Source of the DNA: CAVVST01 sp963750995
Lineage (GTDB): Bacteria; Acidobacteriota; Vicinamibacteria; Vicinamibacterales; UBA2999
DNA length: 64,000 nucleotides
Direction: 5' to 3'
NCBI GenBank assembly: GCA_963750995.1
Contig: CAVVST010000005.1
Coordinates: 1,178,001 to 1,242,000 of the forward strand
The stretch's first letter is position 1. Each line of letters starts with the position of its first letter. Both the position numbers and the translations under genes were made by a program. A model generated the notes under the pieces. The model had not been told where the DNA came from and did no database searches. It was given only the letters and a program-made list of their open reading frames with translations. This document shows positions 9,394-18,268 of this stretch, piece by piece.

Positions 9394-9585
9394 ATGGCAC
9401 AGCTCGCGAAGGCACTGGTCGCAGCCGCCGCTGCAGCGTTTCTAATGGCCGTCGTGACGAACTTCACCGGCAATACCGAGTCGGGGCCGTTGCTGGCGAC
9501 GGCCGAAGGCTTTTCGCGGGCGTCCACGAATCTTGCGTTGCTGGCGATCGCGCTGATGCTTGGATTCGGAGGCAGCCGTCCCTAA
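9394..9585 (+). CDS. Small two-helix membrane protein
   Basis: A 63-residue hypothetical protein starting MAQLAKALVAAAAAAFLMAVVT, with a second hydrophobic segment TNLALLAIALMLGFGG near the C-terminus. No family is recognised. The ATG at 9394 is preceded by a GGAGGG-like Shine-Dalgarno (near 9385) at good spacing. The stop lies 1 nt before the ATG of the next glycosyltransferase, which supports a real, co-translated gene. Confidence 0.6.
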   Translation: MAQLAKALVAAAAAAFLMAVVTNFTGNTESGPLLATAEGFSRASTNLALLAIALMLGFGGSRP

Positions 9586-9586
9586 C

Positions 9587-10843
9587 ATGAGGACCCTCGG
9601 GCGGCCGATCCGGCTGTTACGGGTCATTCCCCGTTACGCGCCCGCGTGGAAGTACGGCGGCAGCGTCAGGTTCAGCTACGACCTCGACGCCGCGCTCGCC
9701 GAGCGCGGTTTCGACATCACCGTCTACACCACCGATCAGATCGACGAACATCACCGGTCACCCGTCAGGCACGAGTGCCTGAATGGGATCGAGGTCCACC
9801 GCTTCCCGAACCCGTGGAACTACCTGGCCAGCCAGGCCGCCTGGCTCGGCCTCTATCCGATCGGCCTGCGGCGCCGGCTGCAGGACACGGTCAACCGCTT
9901 CGACGCGATGCACGTGACTGAGGCGCGAGGCGCGCACGCGCGGTGGGCGTTCGCGGCCGCGCGCGCGAGCGGCGTGCCGGTGGTCTGGTCGCCGCTCGGC
10001 GGGCTGGCGCCCGGCGTCGGCATCCGCAAACCCTATCGTCGAGGCTATGACGTCGTTCACGACACCGCCCGGCTGGTGCGTGAGTCGAGGATGCTGGTCG
10101 CCCAGTCGGCGCATGAAGCACAAGTATTCGAAGCGCTTGGCGCAGGGCCTGCCCAGGTGGCCACGATCGGACTCGGTGTGGACGGCCGCTGGTTCCGGAA
10201 ACTGCCGCCGCGCGGACAGTTTCGCCACGCGGTCGGGCTCGAGCCACAGCATCCGGTGGTGTTGTTCATCGGCCGGCTGCATCCGACCAAGGGGCTCGAC
10301 GTGCTGCTTCACGCATGCGCGATCGTCAGGCGCACGCATCCCACGCTACAGGTCGTCCTCATCGGATGGGATCACGGCGCTCTGCGTACCGTCGTCCGCG
10401 TCAGCAGGTCGCTCGGGCTGGAGCGCGCGCTGCGACTGCTCCCACCCGCGTTCGAAGTGGCGCGCGTGCAGGCGTATGTTGACGCCGATGTCTTTGCCGT
10501 GGCGGCGACGAGCTACGAAGAAACCTCGCTCGCCGCGCTCGAGGCCGTGGCCTGTGGAACGCCGTGCGTGCTAACGAAGCAGTGCGAGATTCCTGGTTTG
10601 CCCACGGGAGGCGGGATCGTCACCGACAGTAATCCGGAAGCGTTTGCCGCCGGCCTGTCAGCAGTGCTCGGCGATCCGCATCGCGCGGAACGCGCGCGGT
10701 TTGCGCGCGAGCGGATCCTCGCAACGGAAACGGCAGACCAACGAGCGCAGGCGTATGCAGAGTTGTTCACCGACATCGTCGAGCACCGCTCGAGTGTGAC
10801 GCGTGACCTTGAAAGAAATTTCTCGCGTGCGACATTGGGCTGA
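9587..10843 (+). CDS. GT4-family glycosyltransferase
   Basis: GT-B glycosyltransferase, 418 residues. LLRVIPRYAPAWKYGGSVRF gives the N-terminal Gly-Gly loop, VVLFIGRLHPTKGLDVLLHA starts the donor domain, and TSYEETSLAALEAVACGTPC is the E-x7-E region. A longer frame opens at 9560, but ATG 9587 begins just after the upstream stop and gives a normal N-terminus. It is the last of the first run of glycosyltransferases; a beta-propeller-like fragment follows. Confidence 0.87.
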   Translation: MRTLGRPIRLLRVIPRYAPAWKYGGSVRFSYDLDAALAERGFDITVYTTDQIDEHHRSPVRHECLNGIEVHRFPNPWNYLASQAAWLGLYPIGLRRRLQDTVNRFDAMHVTEARGAHARWAFAAARASGVPVVWSPLGGLAPGVGIRKPYRRGYDVVHDTARLVRESRMLVAQSAHEAQVFEALGAGPAQVATIGLGVDGRWFRKLPPRGQFRHAVGLEPQHPVVLFIGRLHPTKGLDVLLHACAIVRRTHPTLQVVLIGWDHGALRTVVRVSRSLGLERALRLLPPAFEVARVQAYVDADVFAVAATSYEETSLAALEAVACGTPCVLTKQCEIPGLPTGGGIVTDSNPEAFAAGLSAVLGDPHRAERARFARERILATETADQRAQAYAELFTDIVEHRSSVTRDLERNFSRATLG

Positions 10844-10886
10844 CGTGTAGCCACCGCGCACGAAACGAGTCGCCCGCCTCTCGCTT

Positions 10887-11495
10887 GTGAGCGCGGGGTG
10901 CCCAGCCGTCGCAATCACCTCCGTCGCAGATCCTGAGATACCGATCTTCGGCGGTCCCTCGGCGGTCGCCTTCTCCGCCGATCACACGCTTGCGTTTGTC
11001 GCGCTGTCGCTTGGGAGCCACGTCGCTGTCATCGACACGGCTGCCAGGACGGTTGTGGACTACATCGAGGTGTTGCCGGTCTCCTTTGATGCGACCATCT
11101 TCCTTCATCCATCGGGCCACCGGCTGTATGTCACATCGTGCGCCGATCCTGTGTTCTCGGTGATCGACGTGCGAACGCGGACGATGACCGGGACGATCGC
11201 TCTTCCGGGGGGGAGCTACCCGATCGCATTCTCGCTAAACGGCCGTCTCGGCTATGTGGGAAACGGCTACGTCGATTGCGGAGCCGTAAACGGTATCTAC
11301 CGGCTGAGCACGACGACCGACAAGTTGCTGGGTTCTATCCCAACCAGCATGCCGGTCTCGGATGTCGCGGTCTCGCCTGCCGACGGCCTTGCGCTCGCCA
11401 GCGGCGACTGCAGCAAATCCAACTGGATGAACTTCGGCGGATTGAAGAACCAGGGCGACTGCAAGCAGTCTGTCGCCAGCGACGGTAAGAAATAG
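10887..11495 (+). CDS. YVTN-type beta-propeller fragment with a C-terminal KNQGDC tail
   Basis: A 202-residue open frame of repeated propeller blades: PSAVAFSADHTLAFVALSLG, then HPSGHRLYVTS and FSLNGRLGYVGNG, each with the (D/N)-G/H-R-L-Y-V pattern of YVTN repeats. It ends in a Cys-rich tail, WMNFGGLKNQGDC, which from memory resembles a short C-terminal motif of secreted bacterial proteins. No signal peptide or clear ribosome-binding site is seen at GTG 10887, and about three blades are too few for a closed propeller. It may be a remnant of a larger secreted protein. Confidence 0.5.
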   Translation: MSAGCPAVAITSVADPEIPIFGGPSAVAFSADHTLAFVALSLGSHVAVIDTAARTVVDYIEVLPVSFDATIFLHPSGHRLYVTSCADPVFSVIDVRTRTMTGTIALPGGSYPIAFSLNGRLGYVGNGYVDCGAVNGIYRLSTTTDKLLGSIPTSMPVSDVAVSPADGLALASGDCSKSNWMNFGGLKNQGDCKQSVASDGKK

Positions 11496-11541
11496 GCTAC
11501 CCTGCACCGCGGCGCACGAGGAGGTGCGGCCGCCCGCAGGT

Positions 11542-13473
11542 ATGCCTCGCACACGGGTTGTTTACTGGGACAACATCCCCGCTCCGTATGCCGTGGAGCG
11601 GTACAACACCCTCGCCAATCGCGGGACCTTCGACTTTTCGGTATGGTTTTCGCGACGTACCGACGCCGAGCGGAGCTGGGAGATCGATGAATCGGCATGG
11701 CGATTCAGCGGCGTGTATGTGGAAGACCCCAGCGAGAGCCTCCAGGCGGCTCATGAGTTCGCTCGCCGCTGTGATGCAGCCCGGCCGGATCTCATCCTCG
11801 CGCTCTATGGCGAACGTCCGTTCGGCGCTGGTCACCTCATTCTCAAGGGCCTCGGTCTCAGCACCGCCCTTCTCGTTCTCCCGACCTACGACGCCTGGGT
11901 CCGCCGCGCCTGGTGGAAGGAGATCGGCAAGCACGTGCTGTTTCGATCCGCGGATGCGGCGAAGGTGCCGGGAGCCGATGGACTGGCATACGCGCGCCGT
12001 TACGGATTCACCGACGACCGGGTGTTCGCCGTCAGACAGTCGATCGCCGTGGATCGGTATGCGGCGCCGATCTCCTGTCAGCAGCGCGCGCGCATCCGAA
12101 ACGAGACCGGGCTCGACGGCTGTGCCTTCCTTTATGTAGGCCGGCTCTGGGACGGCAAGGGCCTTTCGGTGCTGCTCGACGCATTTCGGCAGGTCGCGCA
12201 AGCCAATCCCGCCGTGTCGCTTCTGCTCGTCGGCGACGGCCCGGACGAAGCCGCGCTTCGAACCGCTGCCGCCGGCATCAAGGGCGTCCATTTCCATCCG
12301 TTCGTGCAGGCGCCGGAATTGCCGCAGTATTACGGCGCCTGTGATGTGTTCGTTTTCCCGACGCTGGGCGATCCGCACGGCCAGGTCATCGAGGAGGCGC
12401 ATGCCGCCGGGCTTCCCGTCATCACCAGCGACGCGGCAGGCGACATCCGGCGGCGGGTCGCCGATGACGTCACCGGGTTCGTCGTCCCGGCGGGCGACAT
12501 CAATGCGCTCGCCAAGAGAATGATCGCGCTGGCCGCCGACGCCGGCCTGCGCAGGACGATGGCCGCGCGAGGCGCCGAGCGCGTCACGGGGTGGGACCAC
12601 GAGGCATGGGCGGATGACTTCGAGCGGTTCGTTGAGGCTTCTCTTGCTCTTCCCCGCCGCAGCACGCCGGCCGCGGGCGCAACCGCCGCGGCCGGCACGG
12701 TCATCCTCGCCGCTGCTGACATCGCGGCGCGGACACGGATTTGGCGGAACAAGGCGGCAGCAGGACTTCTCAAGACCATTCGCACTACGATCGTCGCAAG
12801 AACGAATCGATTCGGGATGTGGTTGATGAGTCTCCTGTGGCGACTGCGTCGACCGGACGCAACGCTCCAGCGATTCGGTACGAAATCGGGCGGCTGGATT
12901 CTGCCGATGGAACCGCTCACGGCGGGTGGCGTGTGTTACTGCGCCGGCGTCGGCGAAGAGACGTCGCTCGAGGATGACTTGCTCAGGCGAACAGCGTGTC
13001 TCGTCTGGTCCTTCGATCCGACGCGGGAATCCGCGGCTTACGTCGCGCGGCAGTCTTTCGATCCAGCGCGTTTCCATTTCGTGCCGACGGGCATTGCCGA
13101 CAAGACCGGGACGCTCCGTTTCTTCGAGCACCACGACCGCGAGATGTTGCCGGCCTATTCGGCGGTCAATCTCTGGAAGACCGACGCCTTCTTCGAAGCA
13201 GGGTGCACGACCGTCGGGACGCTCATGAAGGCATTCGGACACAACGCATTGACATTGTTGAAGCTGAGCATCGAAGGGGCGGAATGGCAGGTCCTGCGGC
13301 ATTTCCTTGAACAGGAAAGACCGGACATTCGCGTTCTCTGCATCGTATTCACACAGCCGGCGGCATTCTGGCGCGTCGCCTCTGCCGTCCGCAACCTGGA
13401 TCGCCACGGGTTCCGGTATCTGTGCCACGACGAATGGAAGTTCACATTCGTGCGATCGCCCGGGCGACGATGA
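11542..13473 (+). CDS. Fusion of GT4 glycosyltransferase and FkbM-like methyltransferase
   Basis: A 643-residue two-domain protein. Residues ~1-370 form a GT-B glycosyltransferase: VVYWDNIPAPYAVERYN at the start, FLYVGRLWDGKGLSVLLDAF, and PTLGDPHGQVIEEAHAAGLP, where Asp replaces the usual first Glu of E-x7-E. An Ala-rich linker follows. Residues ~440-640 resemble FkbM/METTL24-type methyltransferases: CAGVGEETSLEDDL as the SAM loop, VWSFDPTRES as the acidic loop, and LKLSIEGAEWQVL near residue 576 as the conserved late motif. Such a protein could add and then methylate a sugar. ATG 11542 is preferred over GTG 11524, which sits 1 nt after GAGGAG. Confidence 0.8.
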   Translation: MPRTRVVYWDNIPAPYAVERYNTLANRGTFDFSVWFSRRTDAERSWEIDESAWRFSGVYVEDPSESLQAAHEFARRCDAARPDLILALYGERPFGAGHLILKGLGLSTALLVLPTYDAWVRRAWWKEIGKHVLFRSADAAKVPGADGLAYARRYGFTDDRVFAVRQSIAVDRYAAPISCQQRARIRNETGLDGCAFLYVGRLWDGKGLSVLLDAFRQVAQANPAVSLLLVGDGPDEAALRTAAAGIKGVHFHPFVQAPELPQYYGACDVFVFPTLGDPHGQVIEEAHAAGLPVITSDAAGDIRRRVADDVTGFVVPAGDINALAKRMIALAADAGLRRTMAARGAERVTGWDHEAWADDFERFVEASLALPRRSTPAAGATAAAGTVILAAADIAARTRIWRNKAAAGLLKTIRTTIVARTNRFGMWLMSLLWRLRRPDATLQRFGTKSGGWILPMEPLTAGGVCYCAGVGEETSLEDDLLRRTACLVWSFDPTRESAAYVARQSFDPARFHFVPTGIADKTGTLRFFEHHDREMLPAYSAVNLWKTDAFFEAGCTTVGTLMKAFGHNALTLLKLSIEGAEWQVLRHFLEQERPDIRVLCIVFTQPAAFWRVASAVRNLDRHGFRYLCHDEWKFTFVRSPGRR

Positions 13474-13477
13474 TCCG

Positions 13478-14392
13478 ATGCTGACGATCTTCGCGTCGCC
13501 GAAGGCATTCACCGGTGAGTTCGACGTCATCCAGCGGAATGCCGTCGCGAGCTGGGCCCGGCTCCGGCCGCGGCCGCAGGTCCTGCTGATCGGCAACGAG
13601 CCGGGCACAGCCGCGGTGTGCCGAGCGCTCGGCGCCGAGCACGTGCTGGACGTGCGCGTGAACGAATTCGGCACCCCGTTCGCCGACTCGATCATCGAGT
13701 TGGCCGAAGCGCGCGCGCGGCACCCGCTTCTCCTCTGGATCGCCGCCGACACGATTCTGTGTGACGACGTGATACCTGCCGCCAAGAAGGTGTCAGGGCG
13801 CTTTCAACGGTTCTGCATGATCGCCGGACGCTACCGCCTCCCCCGTCCGGGACCGATAAATTTCGATGACGCGCACTGGCAGTCGAGAGTCAGGGAGGCA
13901 GCGATTGCGCCGTCGGTCGAGGATGTGCCGGCCGGGGACTTCTTCCTGTTTCCGAAGTCGTTCTGGGGGCGATTTCCCCCCTTCGTTGAAGGACGCACGG
14001 CACTCGACGGATGGATGCTATTCCGGGCGCTCGAAACGGGAGGGGTGCTGGTAGACGCGACTCCTGCGGTGACGACGATTCACCAGGACCACTCGTACGC
14101 GCACCATCCCGACGGGGAACGAGGCGTGTGGTTCGGGGCGGAGGCGGCGCACAATCTCGCGCTTGCCGGCAAACGCATGCTCACAAGGGAGAATGCCGAC
14201 TGGATGCTCACGCCGCATGGATTGCGTCGTCCACCGCGCTCGTTCCGCCGTCACGTGGCCTGGTGCGCCAGGTTCGCCGCCTTTCATCCGCGAGTCGGGT
14301 GGCCGTTCCGTGCCTACCGATACCTGGTCGAACGGGCGATCCTGAGGCCGGTGGCCGCGCGCGCCAGAAACCACACAGCCGGCGTAGCCTGA
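13478..14392 (+). CDS. Hypothetical glycosyltransferase-like protein
   Basis: A 304-residue cytoplasmic protein starting MLTIFASPKAFTGEFDVIQRN. The beginning (an FASPK strand, then VLLIGNEPGTAAVCRALGAEHV) and PLLLWIAADTILCDDVI, with a DxD-like AAD site, look like a GT-A fold. DFFLFPKSFWGRFPPF and TTIHQDHSY would form the acceptor side. Similar proteins occur beside GT4 enzymes in glycan loci, but I do not recognise a named family. It starts 5 nt after the GT-FkbM fusion and ends 5 nt before the FemAB-like gene. Confidence 0.65.
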   Translation: MLTIFASPKAFTGEFDVIQRNAVASWARLRPRPQVLLIGNEPGTAAVCRALGAEHVLDVRVNEFGTPFADSIIELAEARARHPLLLWIAADTILCDDVIPAAKKVSGRFQRFCMIAGRYRLPRPGPINFDDAHWQSRVREAAIAPSVEDVPAGDFFLFPKSFWGRFPPFVEGRTALDGWMLFRALETGGVLVDATPAVTTIHQDHSYAHHPDGERGVWFGAEAAHNLALAGKRMLTRENADWMLTPHGLRRPPRSFRRHVAWCARFAAFHPRVGWPFRAYRYLVERAILRPVAARARNHTAGVA

Positions 14393-14397
14393 CGGGC

Positions 14398-15495
14398 ATG
14401 CTGAGGGTCCATCTCGAGTACGGCCGACATCCAGAACCGCTGCGACGGTGGTTTCCTGCGCCGGAGCCGGACCCTTTTTTCGAAGAAAGCATTCTCACCG
14501 CACTTTGCGGCGACAGCTGGACGTCGATCGTGATCGAAGAAGACGGGCACGCACTGCGCCACGCGTTCGCGGCCTCAATGATCGGCACAACCGGGTTGCT
14601 GGATATCGAACCGCTCTTCGGCTATGCCGGACCGCTTGCCACGCCAGGTGCACCGGCGGACTTCCTTATCGCCGCGCTCCGGCGCTACAGCACGATCTGC
14701 CGCGATAACGGGATCGTCGCCGAGCTGATGCGATTCAACCCCCTGCTTCAGAACCAGAGGACCCTCGACGGACTCACACCCGACCTCGTGGTGTCGCAGC
14801 CGAAGCCGGTCGTCTACCTCCATGTGCAGAACGAGCAGCAGTCGCGGATGTCGGCGTATCCGCGGGCGACGCGCAACATGGTGCGTGTCGGATACCGATC
14901 GACTGACGTCTCGATCCTGAAGAAGACGTCGCAGATATGGTCTCAATTACGGGAGCTGTACGACGGCACCCTCGCGGTCTCTGCCGCTGCATTCCACTGG
15001 CAACTGACGCCGGAGCTCTGGGATCGCCTGGAGCATCACCCTCGCTTCGCGCTGTTCGGCGCGGTTCGAGGGGCACGGCTGGTCTCGGGGGCTCTCGCGC
15101 TGGTGGATGGGCGCACCTGGTACTACTTCCTGGCGGCCGGTGTCCGCGAGCCTGAGGCGCGCCGCGGCACGAGCAACGCGGTCGTCCACGAGATGACGCT
15201 GGCGGCGGCCAGGGCCGGCGCATCACGCGTGGGGTTGGGCGGCGGCAGAACCGCGTCGACCACGGACTCGTTGTTTGGCTTCAAGAACAGCTTCGGCGGC
15301 GACGTCGTACCGTTCGCGACCGGTCTCTGCACCCACGATCGCACGGAGTTCGCGGCTCTCCTTCACGCTGCGGAGCGGCGTGATCCGTCGGTTTCCAGTT
15401 CGCCGTTGTTTCTTCGCTACCGTCTGAGCCCGGCTTTTTCGATCGGGCGCATGCATGCCGTCCCGCTTCGTTCGCTTGCAGGACCGGCGGCATGA
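14398..15495 (+). CDS. FemAB/GNAT-like acyltransferase-fold protein
   Basis: A 365-residue protein resembling the FemAB/GNAT-type acyl or aminoacyl transferases found in exopolysaccharide loci. Visible elements are YLHVQNEQQSRMSAYPRATRN, a central basic helix as in FemAB proteins, ALFGAVRGARLVSGALALVDG as core GNAT strands, YYFLAAG, and ASRVGLGGGRTASTTDSLFGFKNSFGGD near the end, where family members carry a GG-x-FKxxFG motif. It may acylate or N-acetylate an amino sugar such as one made by the aminotransferase at 16446. The ATG overlaps neither neighbour; its stop overlaps the next start by 4 nt. Confidence 0.65.
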   Translation: MLRVHLEYGRHPEPLRRWFPAPEPDPFFEESILTALCGDSWTSIVIEEDGHALRHAFAASMIGTTGLLDIEPLFGYAGPLATPGAPADFLIAALRRYSTICRDNGIVAELMRFNPLLQNQRTLDGLTPDLVVSQPKPVVYLHVQNEQQSRMSAYPRATRNMVRVGYRSTDVSILKKTSQIWSQLRELYDGTLAVSAAAFHWQLTPELWDRLEHHPRFALFGAVRGARLVSGALALVDGRTWYYFLAAGVREPEARRGTSNAVVHEMTLAAARAGASRVGLGGGRTASTTDSLFGFKNSFGGDVVPFATGLCTHDRTEFAALLHAAERRDPSVSSSPLFLRYRLSPAFSIGRMHAVPLRSLAGPAA

Positions 15496-16465
15496 TCGAT
15501 CCTGTCCGGCTCGCCGCGGCGCGAGTGGCGGTACTCGGGGGGATGGGCTTTGCCGGGCGCAGTATCGTCGACGAACTGCGTTCACTGGACGTATGCGTGC
15601 AGGCGTTCAGCCGCCGGACCGGGTGCGATCTGCTCGACGAGCAGGGCGCGCTCGCGGCGCTGCGGCGTTTCGCACCCACGCATGTCGTGAATTGCGCCGC
15701 CGTCGTCGGCAGCGTCAACTACGCCGAGGAATATGCCGCTGATGTGATCGATGCGAACACGCGCCTGGTGCTCGGCGTTTACCGCGTCGCCGAACGGCTG
15801 GGACCCGTGTCGGTGATCAACCTCGTGGCGAACTGTGTTTACCCTGGTGAGATGGACGTGTACGATGAGGCGCGACTCTGGGACGGCCCTCCCCACCCCT
15901 CAGTGCAATCGTACGGCGAGTCCCGTCGCCTTCTGCTGACTGTCGCCGAGTGTTATCGACGGCAGAAAGGACTCGCCTCGGTCAACCTGATCGTCCCGAA
16001 ATATGTACGGGCCGTTCGACAGCGCCGATCCGAACAAGACCCACGCGCTGAACGCGCTGGCGCTGAAGTTCGCGAGGGCCGTACGCGAAGGATCGATGCT
16101 GGTCGAAGTCTGGGGAACCGGGCGTCCCGTTCGAGAGTGGTTATTCGTCCGGGACATGGCTCGCGTCGTACGGCAGGTGATGGAGGACGGAGTGGGCTGG
16201 GAAGTGCCGGTCAACATCGCGCAGCGGCAGGGGTTCACGGTCAGCGAGCTCGTGGAGCTGGTTCGGAAGGCCGTGGGATACGACGGTGCGGTCGTCTACA
16301 ACACTGGCTATGGGGACGGTGCGCCACGCAAGGTCATGGATGACCGCAGGTTTCGCCAGGTACTTTTCTTCGTTTGCGTTTACGCCGATCGAGAGCGGCA
16401 TCCGATCGACGCTCGACTACTACGCCGACACCATGAAGCGGGACCGTGAGCATTTCCTTCTTTGA
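15492..16465 (+). CDS. GDP-L-fucose synthase-like SDR (two frameshifts)
   Basis: Nucleotide-sugar epimerase/reductase recovered only by joining three frames. Frame one gives VAVLGGMGFAGRSIVDEL (cofactor loop), NLVANCVYPGE and SYGESRRLLL. Frame two resumes at MYGPFDSADPNKTHALNAL with EVWGTGRPVREWLFVRDMA. Frame three ends FAFTPIESGIRSTLDYY to a stop at 16463-16465. The shifts are one extra A in AAA (15999-16001) and one extra T in TTTT (16364-16367). The corrected protein has about 323 residues. The catalytic Y-x3-K appears as Y-x3-R (Tyr at residue 141), unusual for an active SDR. The corrected end overlaps the aminotransferase start by 20 nt. Confidence 0.75.
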
Positions 16466-17549
16466 GACCGTCATCTCCGATCGTGCGATTCAGCAGGCTA
16501 CTGAGGTTTTGCGCTCCGGCTGGGTGAGCGAGGGATTCCGGGTCGCTGAATTCGAGGATGTCCTGTCGCGGGAGCATCTGCTCAGCCATCCTGTCGCCCT
16601 CAACAGCGGTACGTCGGCGCTGCACCTTGCGCTGGTGCTGGCTGGGGTGAAAGCAGGTGACGAAGTCGTGCTGCCGCCGCAGACCTTTGTCGCCACCGGG
16701 CACGCGGTGCTGATGCAGCAGGCGACGCCGGTCTTCGCCGACATCGACCCGACGACGGGCAACCTGTCGGCGGCGTCGCTCGAATGTGCTCTGTCCGCTC
16801 GCACCAGGGCGGTCATCGCGGTGCACTGGGGCGGATATCCCTGCGATTTGACGGCGCTCGGCGAAATCGCGGCGCGCCACAACGTCGTCCTCATCGAGGA
16901 TGCCGCGCACGCGCTCGGTGCAGCGCTGCGCGGACGTGCGATCGGCAGCCTGTCGCGCTTCACCTGCTTCTCCTTTCAGGCGATCAAGCACGTCACCTGC
17001 GGTGATGGCGGCGCGCTGTGCTGCAGCGACGCTGCCGACGCCGCCGAGGCGCGCCGGCGCCGGTGGTTCGGCATCGATCGCGCGCAGGCAGGACCGTTCG
17101 AGCTCGGCGAGCGCGAGGGTGATATCGGGTCCGCAGGGTTCAAGTACCACATGAACGATCTCGCGGCCGCGATTGGCCTGGGCAACCTCGCCGGCTTCCG
17201 CGAGCGGCTGGCGCGCCGCCGGGAGATCGCGGCGGTCTATCGCGAAGGCCTCGAGGGTGTGCCGGGATTGACGCTGCTGCGCGCGGATCCAGGCCACCAT
17301 AGCGCGCACTGGCTGTTCACGGTGCTGGTGGAGCGGCGGCCATCGTTCGTCCAGGCGCTCGAAGACCGCGGGATTCCCACCTCGGTGGTGCATCGCCGGA
17401 TCGATCGCCATTCCGTCTTTGGCGGAATCCGGCCGGCGCTCCTCGGTCAGGATCACTTCGACGAACAGCAGATCTCGCTGCCGCTGCACTCGAGCCTGTC
17501 GGACAGAGAGGTCCAGCAGGTTCTGGCGGGCGTACGCGCGGGATGGTAG
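16446..17549 (+). CDS. DegT/DnrJ/EryC1/StrS-family PLP aminotransferase
   Basis: Sugar aminotransferase of 367 residues that would convert a keto nucleotide sugar to an amino sugar. ALNSGTSALHLALVLAGVKA is the phosphate-binding region, VFADIDPTTGNLSAASLE and VVLIEDAAHALGA carry the PLP-contacting Asp, and FSFQAIKHVTCGDGGAL has the Schiff-base Lys at residue 181. The length and C-terminal Y/L-P-L-H-S-S-L motif are normal for the family. It starts at GTG within the corrected 3' end of the SDR gene, and its stop is overlapped by the next methyltransferase. Confidence 0.88.
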   Translation: MSISFFETVISDRAIQQATEVLRSGWVSEGFRVAEFEDVLSREHLLSHPVALNSGTSALHLALVLAGVKAGDEVVLPPQTFVATGHAVLMQQATPVFADIDPTTGNLSAASLECALSARTRAVIAVHWGGYPCDLTALGEIAARHNVVLIEDAAHALGAALRGRAIGSLSRFTCFSFQAIKHVTCGDGGALCCSDAADAAEARRRRWFGIDRAQAGPFELGEREGDIGSAGFKYHMNDLAAAIGLGNLAGFRERLARRREIAAVYREGLEGVPGLTLLRADPGHHSAHWLFTVLVERRPSFVQALEDRGIPTSVVHRRIDRHSVFGGIRPALLGQDHFDEQQISLPLHSSLSDREVQQVLAGVRAGW

Positions 17550-18268
17550 CCGGAGGTCCACCGCAACCGGACCGCGTCCGCGACGCCTACTGGCGCCAGA
17601 CGTTCTCAGAGCTTCACGCACAATCCCACGAACACCTCGACTATGCCACCGCTGAGGAGCAGGCTTTCACCTTCGGGACCTGTCTGCTCGCGTGCGGATC
17701 CGTCGACGGCCTGCGATGCCTCGACGCTGGATGCGGAAAAGGCCGCTTTGCGCGGATGCTGCGCGCCGCCGGCGCGCGACAGGTCGCCGGGCTCGATTAC
17801 ATCGACGCGACGATCAAGGCGCTGAGAGATTCCGATCCGGGTATTCGCTGGGAATCAGGCAGCGTGTGTGACACCACCGCGATCGGCGGCCTTGGCGTGT
17901 TCGACCTGGTTTTCGCGATCGAGATCCTGCAGTACGTGCCGCCGGCAACCCTGTTTCAAAACCTGTGGCCCGTTGTCGCGCCGAACGGGCGGCTGATTGG
18001 CGTGACGCCCAACGCCGATAATCCGTTCGTCCGCCGGCGTGTGGACGAACGGCCGGGACTCTACGCACCCCTGGGAACCGCAGCGGTCATCCAGCACATG
18101 CAGCGGTTGCCCGGTGTCGCGGACCTGGGCGTAATGGGGTTTGCGTGGCGGGACGATCGCAGCAGCATTCTGTACGATCTGCTGCCCCTGACATCCACGC
18201 CGCGCTGGGACCAGCCACCAAAGCGTCTCCTGTTCCTGGCGCGAAAAAAGGGTGATCGACCGTCGTGA
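17543..18268 (+). CDS. Class I SAM-dependent methyltransferase
   Basis: A 241-residue methyltransferase. CLDAGCGKGRFARMLRAAGA is motif I, VAGLDYIDATIKAL is motif II, and FDLVFAIEILQYVPPATLFQ is the post-I/IV region of the Methyltransf_11/25 type, with NGRLIGVTPN following. It probably methylates a sugar or lipid-linked intermediate. ATG 17543 overlaps the end of the aminotransferase gene by 7 nt, and the stop overlaps the next GTG as GTGA. The specific substrate is not evident. Confidence 0.8.
   Translation: MVAGGPPQPDRVRDAYWRQTFSELHAQSHEHLDYATAEEQAFTFGTCLLACGSVDGLRCLDAGCGKGRFARMLRAAGARQVAGLDYIDATIKALRDSDPGIRWESGSVCDTTAIGGLGVFDLVFAIEILQYVPPATLFQNLWPVVAPNGRLIGVTPNADNPFVRRRVDERPGLYAPLGTAAVIQHMQRLPGVADLGVMGFAWRDDRSSILYDLLPLTSTPRWDQPPKRLLFLARKKGDRPS

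Noticed and set aside
11497..13785. A 762-codon open frame on the - strand
   Set aside because: It is antisense to the GT4-FkbM fusion and the next gene, has Arg/Gly/Ala-heavy composition and no motif. High GC makes long antisense frames common here.
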